Source: Spartobacteria bacterium
GTDB taxonomy: Bacteria > Verrucomicrobiota > Verrucomicrobiia > Chthoniobacterales > UBA10450
Direction: 5' to 3'
Assembly (NCBI GenBank): GCA_003167365.1
Contig: PMTM01000006.1
Span: 144,391-208,390, forward strand
DNA length: 64,000 bases
Numbering within the stretch: position 1 is the first letter of the stretch; every line of letters begins with the position of its first letter. Below are positions 1 to 8,133 of the stretch, in pieces. A program made the position numbers and the translations under genes. The notes under the pieces are model-generated. The model saw only the letters and a list, made by a program, of their open reading frames with translations, did not search any database and was not told where the DNA came from.

Positions 1-27
1 GCCCGCCCGTCCACCAAGAGGCCGACT

Positions 28-53
28 GGAGGGACGCGCTCCGTAGCGTCCTC
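28..53. repeat. GGTAGGGA-type short palindromic repeat
   Basis: GGAGGGACGCGCTCCG followed by TAGCGTCCTC forms an imperfect hairpin (GAGGGACGC against GCGTCCTC). The same layout (G-AGGGA, CTCCG or CTCG, GTCC) returns at 4546-4636 and 11905-11943. The rest of bases 1-104 shows no supportable coding sequence. Confidence 0.55.
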
Positions 54-104
54 TGCATAATTCCCGTTTACGAGCAGCCCTTCAGGCGTTTCATTCGCTG
101 GTCG

Positions 105-1487
105 ATGCAGGATAAAAAAATTTTTGGAACCGACGGCGTGCGCGGCATCGCTAACGTCGAGCCGGTCACCGCGGAAACCGCGTTGAAACTCGGCCGCGCC
201 GCTGCTCATGTTTTCACCCAGTTAAACCCGCGCACCATCCCGGAGGGAGCGCGCCCGAAAATTGTCCTCGGGAAGGACACGCGTCTTTCCGGCTACATGC
301 TCGAGAATGCACTCGTCGCCGGCATCACTTCGTTGGGTGTCGACGTTCTGATCATCGGCCCGCTGCCCACTCCGGGCGTTGCTTATATCACGAGGTCTCT
401 TCGTGCCGATGCCGGGATCGTTCTTTCCGCTTCGCACAATCCTTACGAAGACAACGGCATCAAATTTTTCCGCCACGACGGTTATAAACTCGACGATCAG
501 ATCGAACAAAAAATCGAGCAGCTTGTTTTCACCGGTGAGATCGATTCCATTCGTCCGATCGCGGGAAAGATCGGACGCGCCGCGCGCATCGATGACGCGC
601 TCGGACGTTATGTCGAATTCGCCAAGAGGAGTCTTCCGCGCGAGATGTCGCTCGAAGAAATGCGCGTCGCGGTCGATGTGGCCAACGGCGCCGGGTACAA
701 ATCGACCCCGTGCATTTTGCGCGAGCTCGGCGCGGAGGTGATCGTCGCGCACAACGAACCAAACGGCACCAACATCAATGCGCAATGCGGCAGCACCTAT
801 CCGGAAGAGATTCAACGTCTCGTTAAGGAGAGCCGCGCGCATGTCGGAATTACGCACGATGGCGATGCCGACCGCGTTCTGCTTTGCGACGAGAAAGGCG
901 AGATTGTCGATGGTGACGAGATTCTCGCCATTGCCGCGGTCGATCTTTTGCGCGCCGGACAACTGCGCGAGAACACTCTCGTCGCGACAGTCATGAGCAA
1001 CTTTGGTTTGGATGAAACCATCGCAAGTCACGGTGGCAAAGTCGTGCGCACTAAAGTTGGCGACCGTTACGTGATCGAAGAAATGGTGCAGCGAAACGTG
1101 AATCTCGGCGGTGAACAAAGCGGCCATATCATATTCCGCGATTTCACCACCACGGGCGATGGCATCATCAGCGCACTGCAAATTTTGCGCATCATGCACG
1201 CTACCGGCAAACCGCTGAGCGAATTGAAAAGGTGCCTCAAGAAATATCCGCAAGCGCAACGCAATTTGAAAGTGAAAGCGAAGCCGCCCATCGAAGAACT
1301 GCGTGAGGTCGTAAAATTGCGCGACGAAGTCGAGCGAGAACTTGCTGGCAAAGGCCGCGTCCTTCTTCGTTACTCCGGGACGGAACCGAAGATCCGGCTC
1401 TTGATCGAAGGCCGCGAGCTCGACAAGATCGACCAGCAAGCCAACCGAATCGCCGACGCAATTCAGAGCGCCATTGGAGCAAATTAG
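105..1487 (+). CDS. glmM: Phosphoglucosamine mutase GlmM
   Basis: Cytosolic enzyme that interconverts glucosamine-6-phosphate and glucosamine-1-phosphate, feeding UDP-GlcNAc synthesis for peptidoglycan and LPS. At 460 residues it has the normal family length. The N-terminal FGTDGVRG motif, the SASHNP loop whose second serine (about residue 110) is the phosphorylated active-site residue, the metal-binding DGDADR loop and the C-terminal phosphate-binding RYSGTEP motif are all present in the expected order. The ATG at 105 is directly followed by the family-typical start; no clear Shine-Dalgarno precedes it. A repeat element separates it from scpB downstream. Identification is secure from motifs alone. 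Confidence 0.97.
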   Translation: MQDKKIFGTDGVRGIANVEPVTAETALKLGRAAAHVFTQLNPRTIPEGARPKIVLGKDTRLSGYMLENALVAGITSLGVDVLIIGPLPTPGVAYITRSLRADAGIVLSASHNPYEDNGIKFFRHDGYKLDDQIEQKIEQLVFTGEIDSIRPIAGKIGRAARIDDALGRYVEFAKRSLPREMSLEEMRVAVDVANGAGYKSTPCILRELGAEVIVAHNEPNGTNINAQCGSTYPEEIQRLVKESRAHVGITHDGDADRVLLCDEKGEIVDGDEILAIAAVDLLRAGQLRENTLVATVMSNFGLDETIASHGGKVVRTKVGDRYVIEEMVQRNVNLGGEQSGHIIFRDFTTTGDGIISALQILRIMHATGKPLSELKRCLKKYPQAQRNLKVKAKPPIEELREVVKLRDEVERELAGKGRVLLRYSGTEPKIRLLIEGRELDKIDQQANRIADAIQSAIGAN

Positions 1488-1507
1488 AACGCAATGTATA
1501 AACGTGC

Positions 1508-1640
1508 TGTCATCCTGACCGGGCCCGCGACTGGGCGGAGCGCTGACCCCACAAATGGTGATGGATCACGCAATAAAACACGGGCATCAACAGCTTCGAA
1601 TGCGAGATCCTTCGATCGCGGCCGCGACCTCAGGATGACA
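1508..1640. repeat. Intergenic element with TGTCATCCTGA inverted ends
   Basis: It begins TGTCATCCTGA (1508-1518) and ends TCAGGATGACA (1630-1640), exact inverted repeats about 110 bases apart, with no coding content between. A related element lies at 37570-37690. It fills the glmM-scpB gap and could fold at the RNA level. Confidence 0.75.
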
Positions 1641-1654
1641 CGCTTTATGTTCCT

Positions 1655-2281
1655 ATGACGTTGCCCCAGGTTATCGAAGCGCTTCTCTTCAGCGCGCAAA
1701 AGCCGATTTCCACCAAAGAGATCGCCGATCTCATGAAACGGGCCAGCGAAGCCGGCGATTTTTCGTCAAACGATTTCGGAAATGTTCGCGAGGCCGAAGT
1801 CGCGGCTGCGCTCGAGCAATTGAAACTCGAATACGTTCAGGAACAGCGTGCATTTCAAATTATCGAAAAGGCCGAAGGCTGGCAGCTCGCGACCGATCCC
1901 GCTTACGCGCCATGGGTGCGCGAGCTTCATCCCGAGCCCAAGCCTGCGCGCTTGACCGCGCCCGCGCTCGAAACGCTCGCTATCATCGCCTATCGCCAGC
2001 CAATCACGCGCGCCGATGTCGAAGCGGTGCGCGGCGTGACCATCGACGGAGTTCTGCAAACATTGATGGAGCGCGGCCTGGTCAAAATCAGCGGACGCGC
2101 CGAAATTCCGGGCCGTCCGCTTCTTTACGAGACCACCCAATTTTTTCTCGACCATTTTGGTCTGCGCAATCTCGACGAATTGCCGAACGTGGAAGAATTG
2201 CGAAAGCGCTATCTGCCGGTGGCTCCGCGCCTAGTGCCACCTGCGGCCAGCGAGCCAGCAACGCAAACATCGCCAAGCTGA
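1655..2281 (+). CDS. scpB: Segregation and condensation protein ScpB
   Basis: Subunit of the SMC-ScpA-ScpB condensin complex that compacts and segregates the chromosome. The 208-residue product has the two winged-helix domains of the family: residues about 1-85 with the N-terminal VIEALLFSA motif, and about 90-175 with LETLAIIAYRQPITR, a GV..DGVLQTLMERGL segment and the GRPLLYETT strand. A short polar C-terminal tail (PAASEPATQTSPS) follows, as is usual. scpA is not in this window. The ATG lies 14 bases after the upstream repeat element. The family call is firm. Confidence 0.95.
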   Translation: MTLPQVIEALLFSAQKPISTKEIADLMKRASEAGDFSSNDFGNVREAEVAAALEQLKLEYVQEQRAFQIIEKAEGWQLATDPAYAPWVRELHPEPKPARLTAPALETLAIIAYRQPITRADVEAVRGVTIDGVLQTLMERGLVKISGRAEIPGRPLLYETTQFFLDHFGLRNLDELPNVEELRKRYLPVAPRLVPPAASEPATQTSPS

Positions 2282-2294
2282 CGATTCCGATTGA

Positions 2295-3359
2295 ATGACG
2301 CGGCGAAGCATCTTGTCGATCTTGGCGTCCGCTCTCGCCACATCGATAATTTTTTGCGAACCGCGATCGGCGATCGCGGCTACAGCGGATTTGCAGCCGA
2401 CTGATTGCGCGCGTGCGGCGAAATATTCCGAAAGCAAACGCGGCATCTCGATGCTCGTGATGCAAAGTGGCCGAACCATCTTCGAGCATTATGGAAACGG
2501 TGGATCGGCCGATGCCCGTTGGCCGATCTTTAGCGGCACAAAAAGTTTTTGGGGAATCGCCGCGCTTGTCGCGGTCCGCGATGGATTGATTCGACTCGAT
2601 GATCGCGTGGCCGACACGATCACGGAATGGAAAAGCGATCCCCGCAAGTCGCAGATCACGATTCGTCAGTTGTTGAATTTCACTGATGGGATCGAAGAAG
2701 CGTCGCGTCTGCACCGCGAATCGATCCCCGATCGCAACGCCATGGCGATTCGATTGTCGACCGTGGCTGCGCCGGGATCGGCGTTTACTTATGGGCCGAG
2801 TCATCTTCAGATTTTCTCGGAGCTGCTGCGCCGGAAACTAAACGGACGTCGGACGTCGGCCTATCTCGAGGAACAGGTGCTCAATCCGCTTGATCTCAGC
2901 GGCCTTGAATACAAGAAAGACGCGCGGGGGAATCCGTTGCTCGCGAGCGGATTTCGCCTGACCGCGCGCGAGTGGTCGCGACTCGGCGAGCTCGTGCTTG
3001 GTCGTGGAAATTATCGCGGACGTCAGATTGTCCCGGAGGATTTGTTGCGGCAGGCGTTTGCCGGTTCGCGAGCTAATCCCTCTTACGGGCTGACATTTTG
3101 GTTGAATCGCGGAGCTCCGAGTGCGCGCGAGGTCGATGTGGAAAATATGCTCGCTCTGCCGTGGCAGCGGGAAAGTTGGGCCGATGCCTGCATTTGCAAG
3201 GATGCGCCGCCCGACATGGCCGTCGGGCTGGGTTCCGGTTACCAGCGTCTCTTCATCATCCCGTCAATGAACGCGCTAATCGTTCGCCAAGGTTCAAATG
3301 CAAGATTTTCGGACGCGCAATTTTTGCGAATGATCCTCGGCCGTTCGCGTCAACGATAA
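2295..3359 (+). CDS. Secreted serine hydrolase, class C beta-lactamase/PBP-like
   Basis: Probable periplasmic serine hydrolase of the beta-lactamase/D-alanyl-D-alanine peptidase superfamily (354 residues). Residues 1-29 form a signal peptide (RR, hydrophobic core, AIA cleavage region). The catalytic SxxK is seen as SGTK in FSGTKSFWG (about residue 83); a Tyr motif (TYGPSH, about residue 162) and a late Gly-rich GLGSGYQRL segment match the class C arrangement. The gene begins 13 bases after scpB and may be cotranscribed. Substrate is unknown: esterase, peptidase and beta-lactamase relatives share these motifs, so resistance should not be assumed. Confidence 0.85.
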   Translation: MTRRSILSILASALATSIIFCEPRSAIAATADLQPTDCARAAKYSESKRGISMLVMQSGRTIFEHYGNGGSADARWPIFSGTKSFWGIAALVAVRDGLIRLDDRVADTITEWKSDPRKSQITIRQLLNFTDGIEEASRLHRESIPDRNAMAIRLSTVAAPGSAFTYGPSHLQIFSELLRRKLNGRRTSAYLEEQVLNPLDLSGLEYKKDARGNPLLASGFRLTAREWSRLGELVLGRGNYRGRQIVPEDLLRQAFAGSRANPSYGLTFWLNRGAPSAREVDVENMLALPWQRESWADACICKDAPPDMAVGLGSGYQRLFIIPSMNALIVRQGSNARFSDAQFLRMILGRSRQR

Positions 3360-3414
3360 AAAGCGCGGATTTGACTTGCTCACCCGTTTCTTGAACGGTT
3401 TACGGCCTATACAA

Positions 3415-3879
3415 GTGAAGCTGTTATTGGTCGCGCCGATTCTCAGCGCGCTGTTGCTGGCGAGCGGCAGCGTTTGCGCCGCCGACCCGGCTCGCGCGAG
3501 TGACGAACAACAACTCACCAAAATCGAAAACGATTGGGCCGATTCTTACGTCAAGCGCGACCCATCGTTCGTGCAACGCATCGCGTCGGACGATTTCGCA
3601 TTCGTCGGCCCGGATGGCAACATGGTGAATAAGGCCGACTACATGAAAAGCATTACCGGCGATACGGTTTTTACGGGATTCAAGGTCGACGATCTAAAAA
3701 TCCGCACGTATGGCGATGCGGCCGTCGTGATCGGGCTTGCCACCATTACCGCTAAAACGAAGGGTGAAGACGAAAGCGGCCAGTATTCCTTTACCGATGT
3801 GTTCGTGAAGCAGAAGGGCGAGTGGAAAGCTGTCTCGGGACAGGTGACGCCGGTGGCGAAAGATCAAGCGACGGAGTAA
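3415..3879 (+). CDS. Secreted NTF2-like (DUF4440/SnoaL-type) protein
   Basis: About 154 residues. An N-terminal signal peptide (KLLLVAPILSALLLASG, cleavage near VCAA) precedes a single NTF2-like domain recognisable by ENDWADSYVKRD near its start and the FTDVFVKQKGEWKAVSGQ strand pair near its end. Proteins of this fold bind small molecules or act as small hydrolases/isomerases; no catalytic residues can be assigned. I chose the GTG at 3415 because it places the signal peptide at the extreme N-terminus; a TTG at 3376 would add 13 residues. It lies 12 bases ahead of the LemA gene and may share its transcript. Confidence 0.75.
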   Translation: MKLLLVAPILSALLLASGSVCAADPARASDEQQLTKIENDWADSYVKRDPSFVQRIASDDFAFVGPDGNMVNKADYMKSITGDTVFTGFKVDDLKIRTYGDAAVVIGLATITAKTKGEDESGQYSFTDVFVKQKGEWKAVSGQVTPVAKDQATE

Positions 3880-3891
3880 ATTGCTAATCTT

Positions 3892-4545
3892 ATGAACAAG
3901 TTTGCGATTGGTTGCGGCGGTCTAGTTGTGGTTCTGCTCTTTGTTGGACTGATCATCGGGTTGTTTTTTTGGGGGACTTACAACCGGCTCGTGACACTGG
4001 ATCAAGAGGTGAACAAAAAATGGGGCGACGTGCAAACGGTCTATCAGCGGCGGGCCGATTTGATTCCCAATCTTGTTAATACAGTGGCCGGAGCCGCAAA
4101 TTTCGAAAAATCTACGCTCACTGAAGTTACTAATGCGCGAGCGAGCGTCGGACGCGTTCAGCTCGATCCGAACAAGGCGCCGACCGATGCTGCGCAACTC
4201 CAGCAATTTCAGCAAGCGCAGGGACAATTGGGCAATGCATTGTCGCGCTTACTCGTCGTGAGTGAGCGTTATCCAGAGCTGCGCGCCACACAGAATTTTC
4301 AAGAATTGCAGGCGCAACTCGAAGGCACGGAAAATAGAATTGCGGTCGAGCGCAATAATTTCAACGGAGCCGTGCAGGACTACAACACTACATTGAAGCG
4401 TTTCCCGACAAACTTCGTCGGAGGAATGTTTGGTTTTCAGGTGCGTCCATTTTTCGCGTCGCAGCAAGGCGCGGAAAAGGCGCCGCCGGTGAACTTCAAT
4501 TTCGGCAGCCCGGTTCCTTCGCCAGTGCCGGCTGGTTCGCCGTAA
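3892..4545 (+). CDS. LemA family protein
   Basis: 217 residues. A short cytoplasmic start and one transmembrane helix (about residues 6-27) anchor a periplasmic four-helix domain carrying the family hallmarks YNRLVTLDQEV, KWGDVQTVYQRRADLIPNLV and TEVTNARA. The C-terminal tail is Pro/Gly-rich and low complexity. LemA proteins regularly sit next to TPM-domain proteins, as here (two follow). Their molecular role is unclear; a link to cell-envelope stress and membrane-associated sensing has been proposed. The TAA stop abuts the repeat element at 4546. Confidence 0.93.
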   Translation: MNKFAIGCGGLVVVLLFVGLIIGLFFWGTYNRLVTLDQEVNKKWGDVQTVYQRRADLIPNLVNTVAGAANFEKSTLTEVTNARASVGRVQLDPNKAPTDAAQLQQFQQAQGQLGNALSRLLVVSERYPELRATQNFQELQAQLEGTENRIAVERNNFNGAVQDYNTTLKRFPTNFVGGMFGFQVRPFFASQQGAEKAPPVNFNFGSPVPSPVPAGSP

Positions 4546-4636
4546 ATGGTAGGGACATCTCTCCGAGATGTCCGTGATATTCCTGTGCGCGAACAAAAGA
4601 TAAGTCGGACGCCCCGGAGGTGCATCCCTACCTTTG
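4546..4636. repeat. Repeat pair with inverted GGTAGGGA ends
   Basis: The left arm reads GGTAGGGACATCTCTCCG with its own hairpin; the right arm (about 4609-4636) is the reverse complement type, CGGACGCCCCGGAGG...CATCCCTACC. The unit therefore has terminal inverted repeats, like a miniature element, and overlaps the assigned start of the TPM gene. Confidence 0.65.
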
Positions 4637-5388
4637 TAATCGCGTTCTGGTTTATCGCGTTGGCAACGACAACCGCTCTCCAAGCGGCGGAAGTCGTTCC
4701 GCCGAAACCCGCGGGCTACTTCAACGATTACGCCGGCGTTGTTTCAAAAGCCGCTGCGCTTCGTTTTAACGAACAACTCGCGCAATTCGAACGCGAGACC
4801 TCGAATCAAGTTATCGTCGCTGTCTTTCCGAAAATGCAGAGCGATTCGTCGATCGAGGATTACACGCAGCGGGTCGCGCAAGCGTGGGGCGTCGGGCAGA
4901 AAGATCGCCGGAATGGCGCCGTGCTTTTCGTATTCGCACAAGATCACAAGATGTACATCCAGGTTGGTTATGGGCTGGAGGGCTCACTCCCCGATATCAC
5001 GGCATTCGACATCACCGAGTATCAAATCAAACCGCGTTTCCGGGCGAACGATTACGAGGGCGGACTCGCCGCCGGGATCGATTCCATCATCAAAGCGATC
5101 CGCGGAGAGTACAAAGGTTCCGGGAAAACTGCGCGCGAACGAGCGGGGACTTCGAGCGGAAAGTTTCCGTTTTCGTTTTTGTTCTTTCTCTTCGTCGCGA
5201 TCATCTTTTTTGTCGCGCCCCGCTTTTCTGGTAAACGTGGGTACCGATATTCCGGATTGGGCGGCCCGTTCATTGGTGGTTGGTCGGGCGGATCCAGCGG
5301 CGGCTGGTCGTCGGGTGGCGGCGGCTTCAGTGGCTTTAGCGGTGGGGGCGGTAGTTTTGGCGGAGGCGGGGCCGGGTCGAGCTGGTGA
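4546..5388 (+). CDS. TPM-domain (YgcG-type) exported membrane protein
   Basis: 280 residues as drawn. A hydrophobic signal segment (about residues 31-47, FVIAFWFIALATTTALQAA) precedes a TPM domain (about 50-180) with GYFNDYAGVVS, NQVIVAVFP and QVGYGLEG-type strands; a second transmembrane helix (about 207-224) and a Gly/Ser-rich tail (SGGGGSFGGGGAGSSW) complete the YgcG-like layout. The first 25 or so residues are translated repeat DNA (4546-4636), so the natural start is doubtful; no better ATG, GTG or TTG lies before the signal segment. It sits between LemA and a second TPM gene. TPM proteins act in membrane-protein quality control in some systems; here function is unproven. Confidence 0.85.
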   Translation: MVGTSLRDVRDIPVREQKISRTPRRCIPTFVIAFWFIALATTTALQAAEVVPPKPAGYFNDYAGVVSKAAALRFNEQLAQFERETSNQVIVAVFPKMQSDSSIEDYTQRVAQAWGVGQKDRRNGAVLFVFAQDHKMYIQVGYGLEGSLPDITAFDITEYQIKPRFRANDYEGGLAAGIDSIIKAIRGEYKGSGKTARERAGTSSGKFPFSFLFFLFVAIIFFVAPRFSGKRGYRYSGLGGPFIGGWSGGSSGGWSSGGGGFSGFSGGGGSFGGGGAGSSW

Positions 5389-5392
5389 CAAG

Positions 5393-5830
5393 ATGCGAAC
5401 GAAAGAATTTCTCAGCAAGCTCGAGCACGACCGCATCATTCGCGCGATCCAGGAAGCCGAGACGAAAACCTCCGGCGAGATCCGCGTTTACATCCAGCGC
5501 GGCAATCTAAACGGTGACGCACTCGCGGCCGCGCAAAAGAAATTTCACAAACTGGGGATGCACCGAACGGGCGAACGCAACGGCGTCCTCATCTTTGTCG
5601 CGCCGCGCGCGCACAAATTTGCCGTTGTCGGCGACAAGACGATTCACGAGAAGTGCGGCGAACAATTTTGGCTGCGCGTGGTCGAGGCGATGCGAGCGCA
5701 TTTCCGAAATGAAAAATTCAGCGACGCGCTGGTCGAAGCGATTGAGGAAGTCGGCAAAGTGCTGGCCGCGCATTTTCCCAGGAAGGGAATCGCCGGAAAC
5801 GAGCTCCCCGACCAGATCGTCGAGGGTTAG
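5393..5830 (+). CDS. Soluble TPM-domain protein
   Basis: A second, shorter TPM-domain protein of 145 residues without signal peptide or membrane helix. It shows the family pattern TSGEIRVYIQRG, ERNGVLIFVAPRAHKFAVVGD and a C-terminal helix with FSDALVEAIEEVGKVL. The ATG at 5393 follows the upstream stop by 4 bases, so translation is probably coupled; the frame stays open further upstream but only as an overlap of the previous gene. With LemA and the membrane TPM protein it forms a three-gene unit seen in many Gram-negative phyla. Precise role unknown. Confidence 0.85.
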   Translation: MRTKEFLSKLEHDRIIRAIQEAETKTSGEIRVYIQRGNLNGDALAAAQKKFHKLGMHRTGERNGVLIFVAPRAHKFAVVGDKTIHEKCGEQFWLRVVEAMRAHFRNEKFSDALVEAIEEVGKVLAAHFPRKGIAGNELPDQIVEG

Positions 5831-5974
5831 GGATACAAATCGCCGCTTGCAAAGCTGGCTGGTTAGTGTTGATTCCACGCTCCGCAGCGAGTTTTTAAAG
5901 TTGCGCCGTTGGTCCCTGGGTATCCGTCGCTAGACGTGAAGCCGCACTCGTCAGGGGAAACCCGGTGATTAGGA

Positions 5975-6045
5975 GATTTCGGATTTCGGACTTTGGATTT
6001 CGGATTTTAGCTTTCCGTTTTCTGTTTTCCGCTTTCCGCTTTTTA
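5975..6045. repeat. Degenerate tandem repeats upstream of rpoA
   Basis: Successive copies of GGATTTCGGA-like and then TTTTCCGCTTTCCG-like units, pyrimidine-rich on the plus strand. They occupy most of the 219-base gap before rpoA, which holds nothing else I can call. Confidence 0.55.
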
Positions 6046-6049
6046 AAAT

Positions 6050-7090
6050 ATGCCAGTTCGTTACGGTCGTTTTGAAATGCCGAAAACGCTCTCGAAAGAG
6101 GAGAGCACAGCTACTGAAACCTACGCCAAATTTGTGGCCGAACCGTTTGAAGCCGGTTACGGACACACGGTTGGAAATTCACTGCGTCGCGTGCTGCTTT
6201 CCTCGTTGGAAGGCGCTGCGATAACGTCGGTGAAAATATCGGGCGCGCAGCACGAATTCGCCACCCTGCCCGGAGTGGTCGAGGACGTGACCGACATCGT
6301 GCTCAACTTGAAGCGGGTGAAATTCATGGCGGCGGATCACGAGCCAAAAAAGCTTTCGTTGACGGTTAACAAGGAGGGCGAAGTCAGGGCCGGCGACATT
6401 CAGGTCGTGCAAGGTTACGAAGTCCTTAATCCGAAACAGGTCATCTGCACGCTCGATAAGAAGCACAAGTTTGACGCTGAGCTCGAAGTTCGCGTCGGGC
6501 GCGGTTTTGCCACGGGCGACGAGAACAAGCGGGCCGATCAGTCGATCGGAGTCATTCCGATCGATTCCATTTTCTCACCGGTCACCCGAGTGAAATACGC
6601 GGTGGAAAACACCCGTGTCGGTCAGCGCACCGATTACGACAAGCTCATCTTGGAAGTTTGGACCGATGGACGGTTAACACCGGACGACGCGCTGCTCCAA
6701 TCCTCCGCCATCCTTCGCCATCACCTCGACGTATTCGTGAACTTTAACGAAGACGTGATCGAGTTCGACGAGACCCCAGCGGGTGTAAGCGAAGAGAACA
6801 TGAAGCTGAAGAAACTGCTCAACATGAGCGTGAACGAAATCGAGCTCAGCGTGCGCGCGGCGAATTGTTTGAACAACGCGAACATCACCACGGTTGGCCA
6901 GTTGGCGCAAAAGAGCGAGGGCGAGATGCTCAAGTATCGAAACTTTGGCAAGAAGTCGCTAAACGAGATTAAGGATAAGCTCCAGCAGCTCGGCCTGGGC
7001 TTGGGTATGAAATTCGAAGCTGGAATGGTGGAGATGCCGGTGGTCGGCGTCGAGGGTGCAAGTCCAAATGGGGTCGGCGTTACGGCCTAA
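6050..7090 (+). CDS. rpoA: DNA-directed RNA polymerase subunit alpha
   Basis: The alpha subunit nucleates assembly of the RNA polymerase core and contacts promoter DNA and activators through its C-terminal domain. The 346-residue protein has an N-terminal domain (about 20-245) with EPFEAGYGHTVGNSLRRVLLSSL and VGQRTDYDKLILE, an acidic linker, and the alpha-CTD (about 265-325) with the ELSVRAANCLNNANI, VGQLAQKSE and NFGKKSLNEIKDKL helices. It is followed 27 bases later by rplQ, the usual partner. The rpsM-rpsK-rpsD genes usually found upstream are missing here. Confidence 0.98.
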   Translation: MPVRYGRFEMPKTLSKEESTATETYAKFVAEPFEAGYGHTVGNSLRRVLLSSLEGAAITSVKISGAQHEFATLPGVVEDVTDIVLNLKRVKFMAADHEPKKLSLTVNKEGEVRAGDIQVVQGYEVLNPKQVICTLDKKHKFDAELEVRVGRGFATGDENKRADQSIGVIPIDSIFSPVTRVKYAVENTRVGQRTDYDKLILEVWTDGRLTPDDALLQSSAILRHHLDVFVNFNEDVIEFDETPAGVSEENMKLKKLLNMSVNEIELSVRAANCLNNANITTVGQLAQKSEGEMLKYRNFGKKSLNEIKDKLQQLGLGLGMKFEAGMVEMPVVGVEGASPNGVGVTA

Positions 7091-7117
7091 CCGGCAGTTT
7101 TCGCCGCGAGGTTTGCA

Positions 7118-7633
7118 ATGAGACATCAGAAAAAAACGGTTAAGCTTGGGCGAACCGCCGAGCATCGAAAGGCGCTGCTGGCCAATCAGGTTTGCAGCTT
7201 GATCGAACACCAGCGCATCAAGACCACATTGGCCAAAGCGAAAGCAGTGCGTCCGCTGGCGGAGAAAATGGTGACGCTCGGCAAGAAAGGATCGCTGCAC
7301 GCGCGACGTACCGCACTGGCGGTTTTGCGGCAGAAGAATGCGGTGAAAAAATTGTTCAATGAAGTGGCGCCAAGATCGACCACTCGCAACGGCGGTTATA
7401 CCCGCATTGTGAAACTTGGCCGGCGCAAGAGCGATTCCGCGGCGATGGCTTTTATCGAATGGGTTGACGCACTCGTGGTGGAGGAGACGCCGGCTCCGGA
7501 AGAAAAAGAAGCGAAGCGGAAAGAGCCTGAAGAAACGCCCGCGCCAACTCCGGCTGCGAAGGAAGAAGCAGCCGAACAGCCGAAACCCAAGCGCAGATTG
7601 TTCGGCAGAAAACCTCGCGAAACAGCTAAATAA
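7118..7633 (+). CDS. rplQ: 50S ribosomal protein L17 with C-terminal extension
   Basis: Large-subunit ribosomal protein near the polypeptide exit tunnel. The first 120 residues carry the complete L17 domain: MRHQ at the start, [34 protein letters not shown] and [17 protein letters not shown]. Residues about 125-171 form a low-complexity tail rich in Glu, Pro, Ala and Lys, ending in a basic patch. This makes it about 50 residues longer than common L17s; such tails vary between phyla and are probably disordered. Likely cotranscribed with rpoA. Confidence 0.96.
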   Translation: MRHQKKTVKLGRTAEHRKALLANQVCSLIEHQRIKTTLAKAKAVRPLAEKMVTLGKKGSLHARRTALAVLRQKNAVKKLFNEVAPRSTTRNGGYTRIVKLGRRKSDSAAMAFIEWVDALVVEETPAPEEKEAKRKEPEETPAPTPAAKEEAAEQPKPKRRLFGRKPRETAK

Positions 7634-7808
7634 TTTTTGCTGGCTAACGTCGAAAGATCGACACCTAAACGGCAAGGATCGCGAAATCTTGTTGTCCCAA
7701 AAGCGGAACGGCTGGTTCCCATTGGTGGAACGTCGGCAACGTCGTCCTCTTTCTTAATAGGATTTTAATCCATTCATTGCCAGCTGTTTAGATCGACAAT
7801 CCAAACTG

Positions 7809-7824
7809 TGGCACGGCGGTTGCA
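7809..7824 (+). promoter_or_regulatory. Sigma-54 (-24/-12) promoter
   Basis: TGGCACGGCGGTTGCA matches the sigma-54 consensus TGGCAC-N5-TTGCA, with GG and GC exactly ten bases apart. It lies about 30 bases upstream of the ATG at 7854 on the same strand. An imperfect dyad GTTCC-N7-GGAAC at 7715-7731, roughly 95 bases upstream, is in the usual range for an enhancer-binding protein, but that role is a guess. Confidence 0.75.
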
Positions 7825-7853
7825 TAAGGATTGGCGTCAACCAAACAAATCTT

Positions 7854-8060
7854 ATGAACAACTTCGAATCTACTTACGCGCTTCTGGTCCGCTCGGAAGA
7901 GAAAAACCGCAGCCTGCTCGAAACGCTGGTCTATGCGATTTTCATCCTCAGCGCTGTGTTCTCGATCTGGCAGTTCGCGCATCAGCCAATAATGTTGCCG
8001 CTCAAATCGGTCAACACGTCGGCAGCGATCGCGTGTGACGCGACAATCGCGCGCAGTTAG
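7854..8060 (+). CDS. Small single-pass membrane protein, unknown
   Basis: 68 residues with a charged N-terminus ([10 protein letters not shown]) and one hydrophobic helix (about 22-40, [17 protein letters not shown]) followed by a short polar tail. I do not recognise the family. It is credible as a gene because it has an ATG start about 30 bases after a very good sigma-54 promoter, and its composition is that of a membrane anchor. It overlaps the first bases of an open frame leading into the truncated permease downstream. Its function and partners are unknown. Confidence 0.55.
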   Translation: MNNFESTYALLVRSEEKNRSLLETLVYAIFILSAVFSIWQFAHQPIMLPLKSVNTSAAIACDATIARS

Positions 8061-8133
8061 TCGCCGGAAAGAAACTTCGCCACGCGCCGCTGAATTAGCG
8101 CGCGCGGCTTGGAACAAAGCCGGTATTCCAGAT

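Noticed and set aside
222-1439. 405-codon open frame antisense to glmM
   Set aside because: It lies fully over a well-supported glmM on the other strand; its sequence has no domain pattern and mirrors the high GC third positions of the real gene.
2295-3359. Antibiotic-resistance beta-lactamase
   Set aside because: Only generic class C-fold motifs are visible; many such secreted proteins are esterases or peptidases, so a resistance call is not supported.
4739-5392. Long upstream extension of the second TPM gene
   Set aside because: Residues before 5393 are Arg/Ser-rich read-through of the overlapping gene; TPM similarity starts at the ATG 5393.
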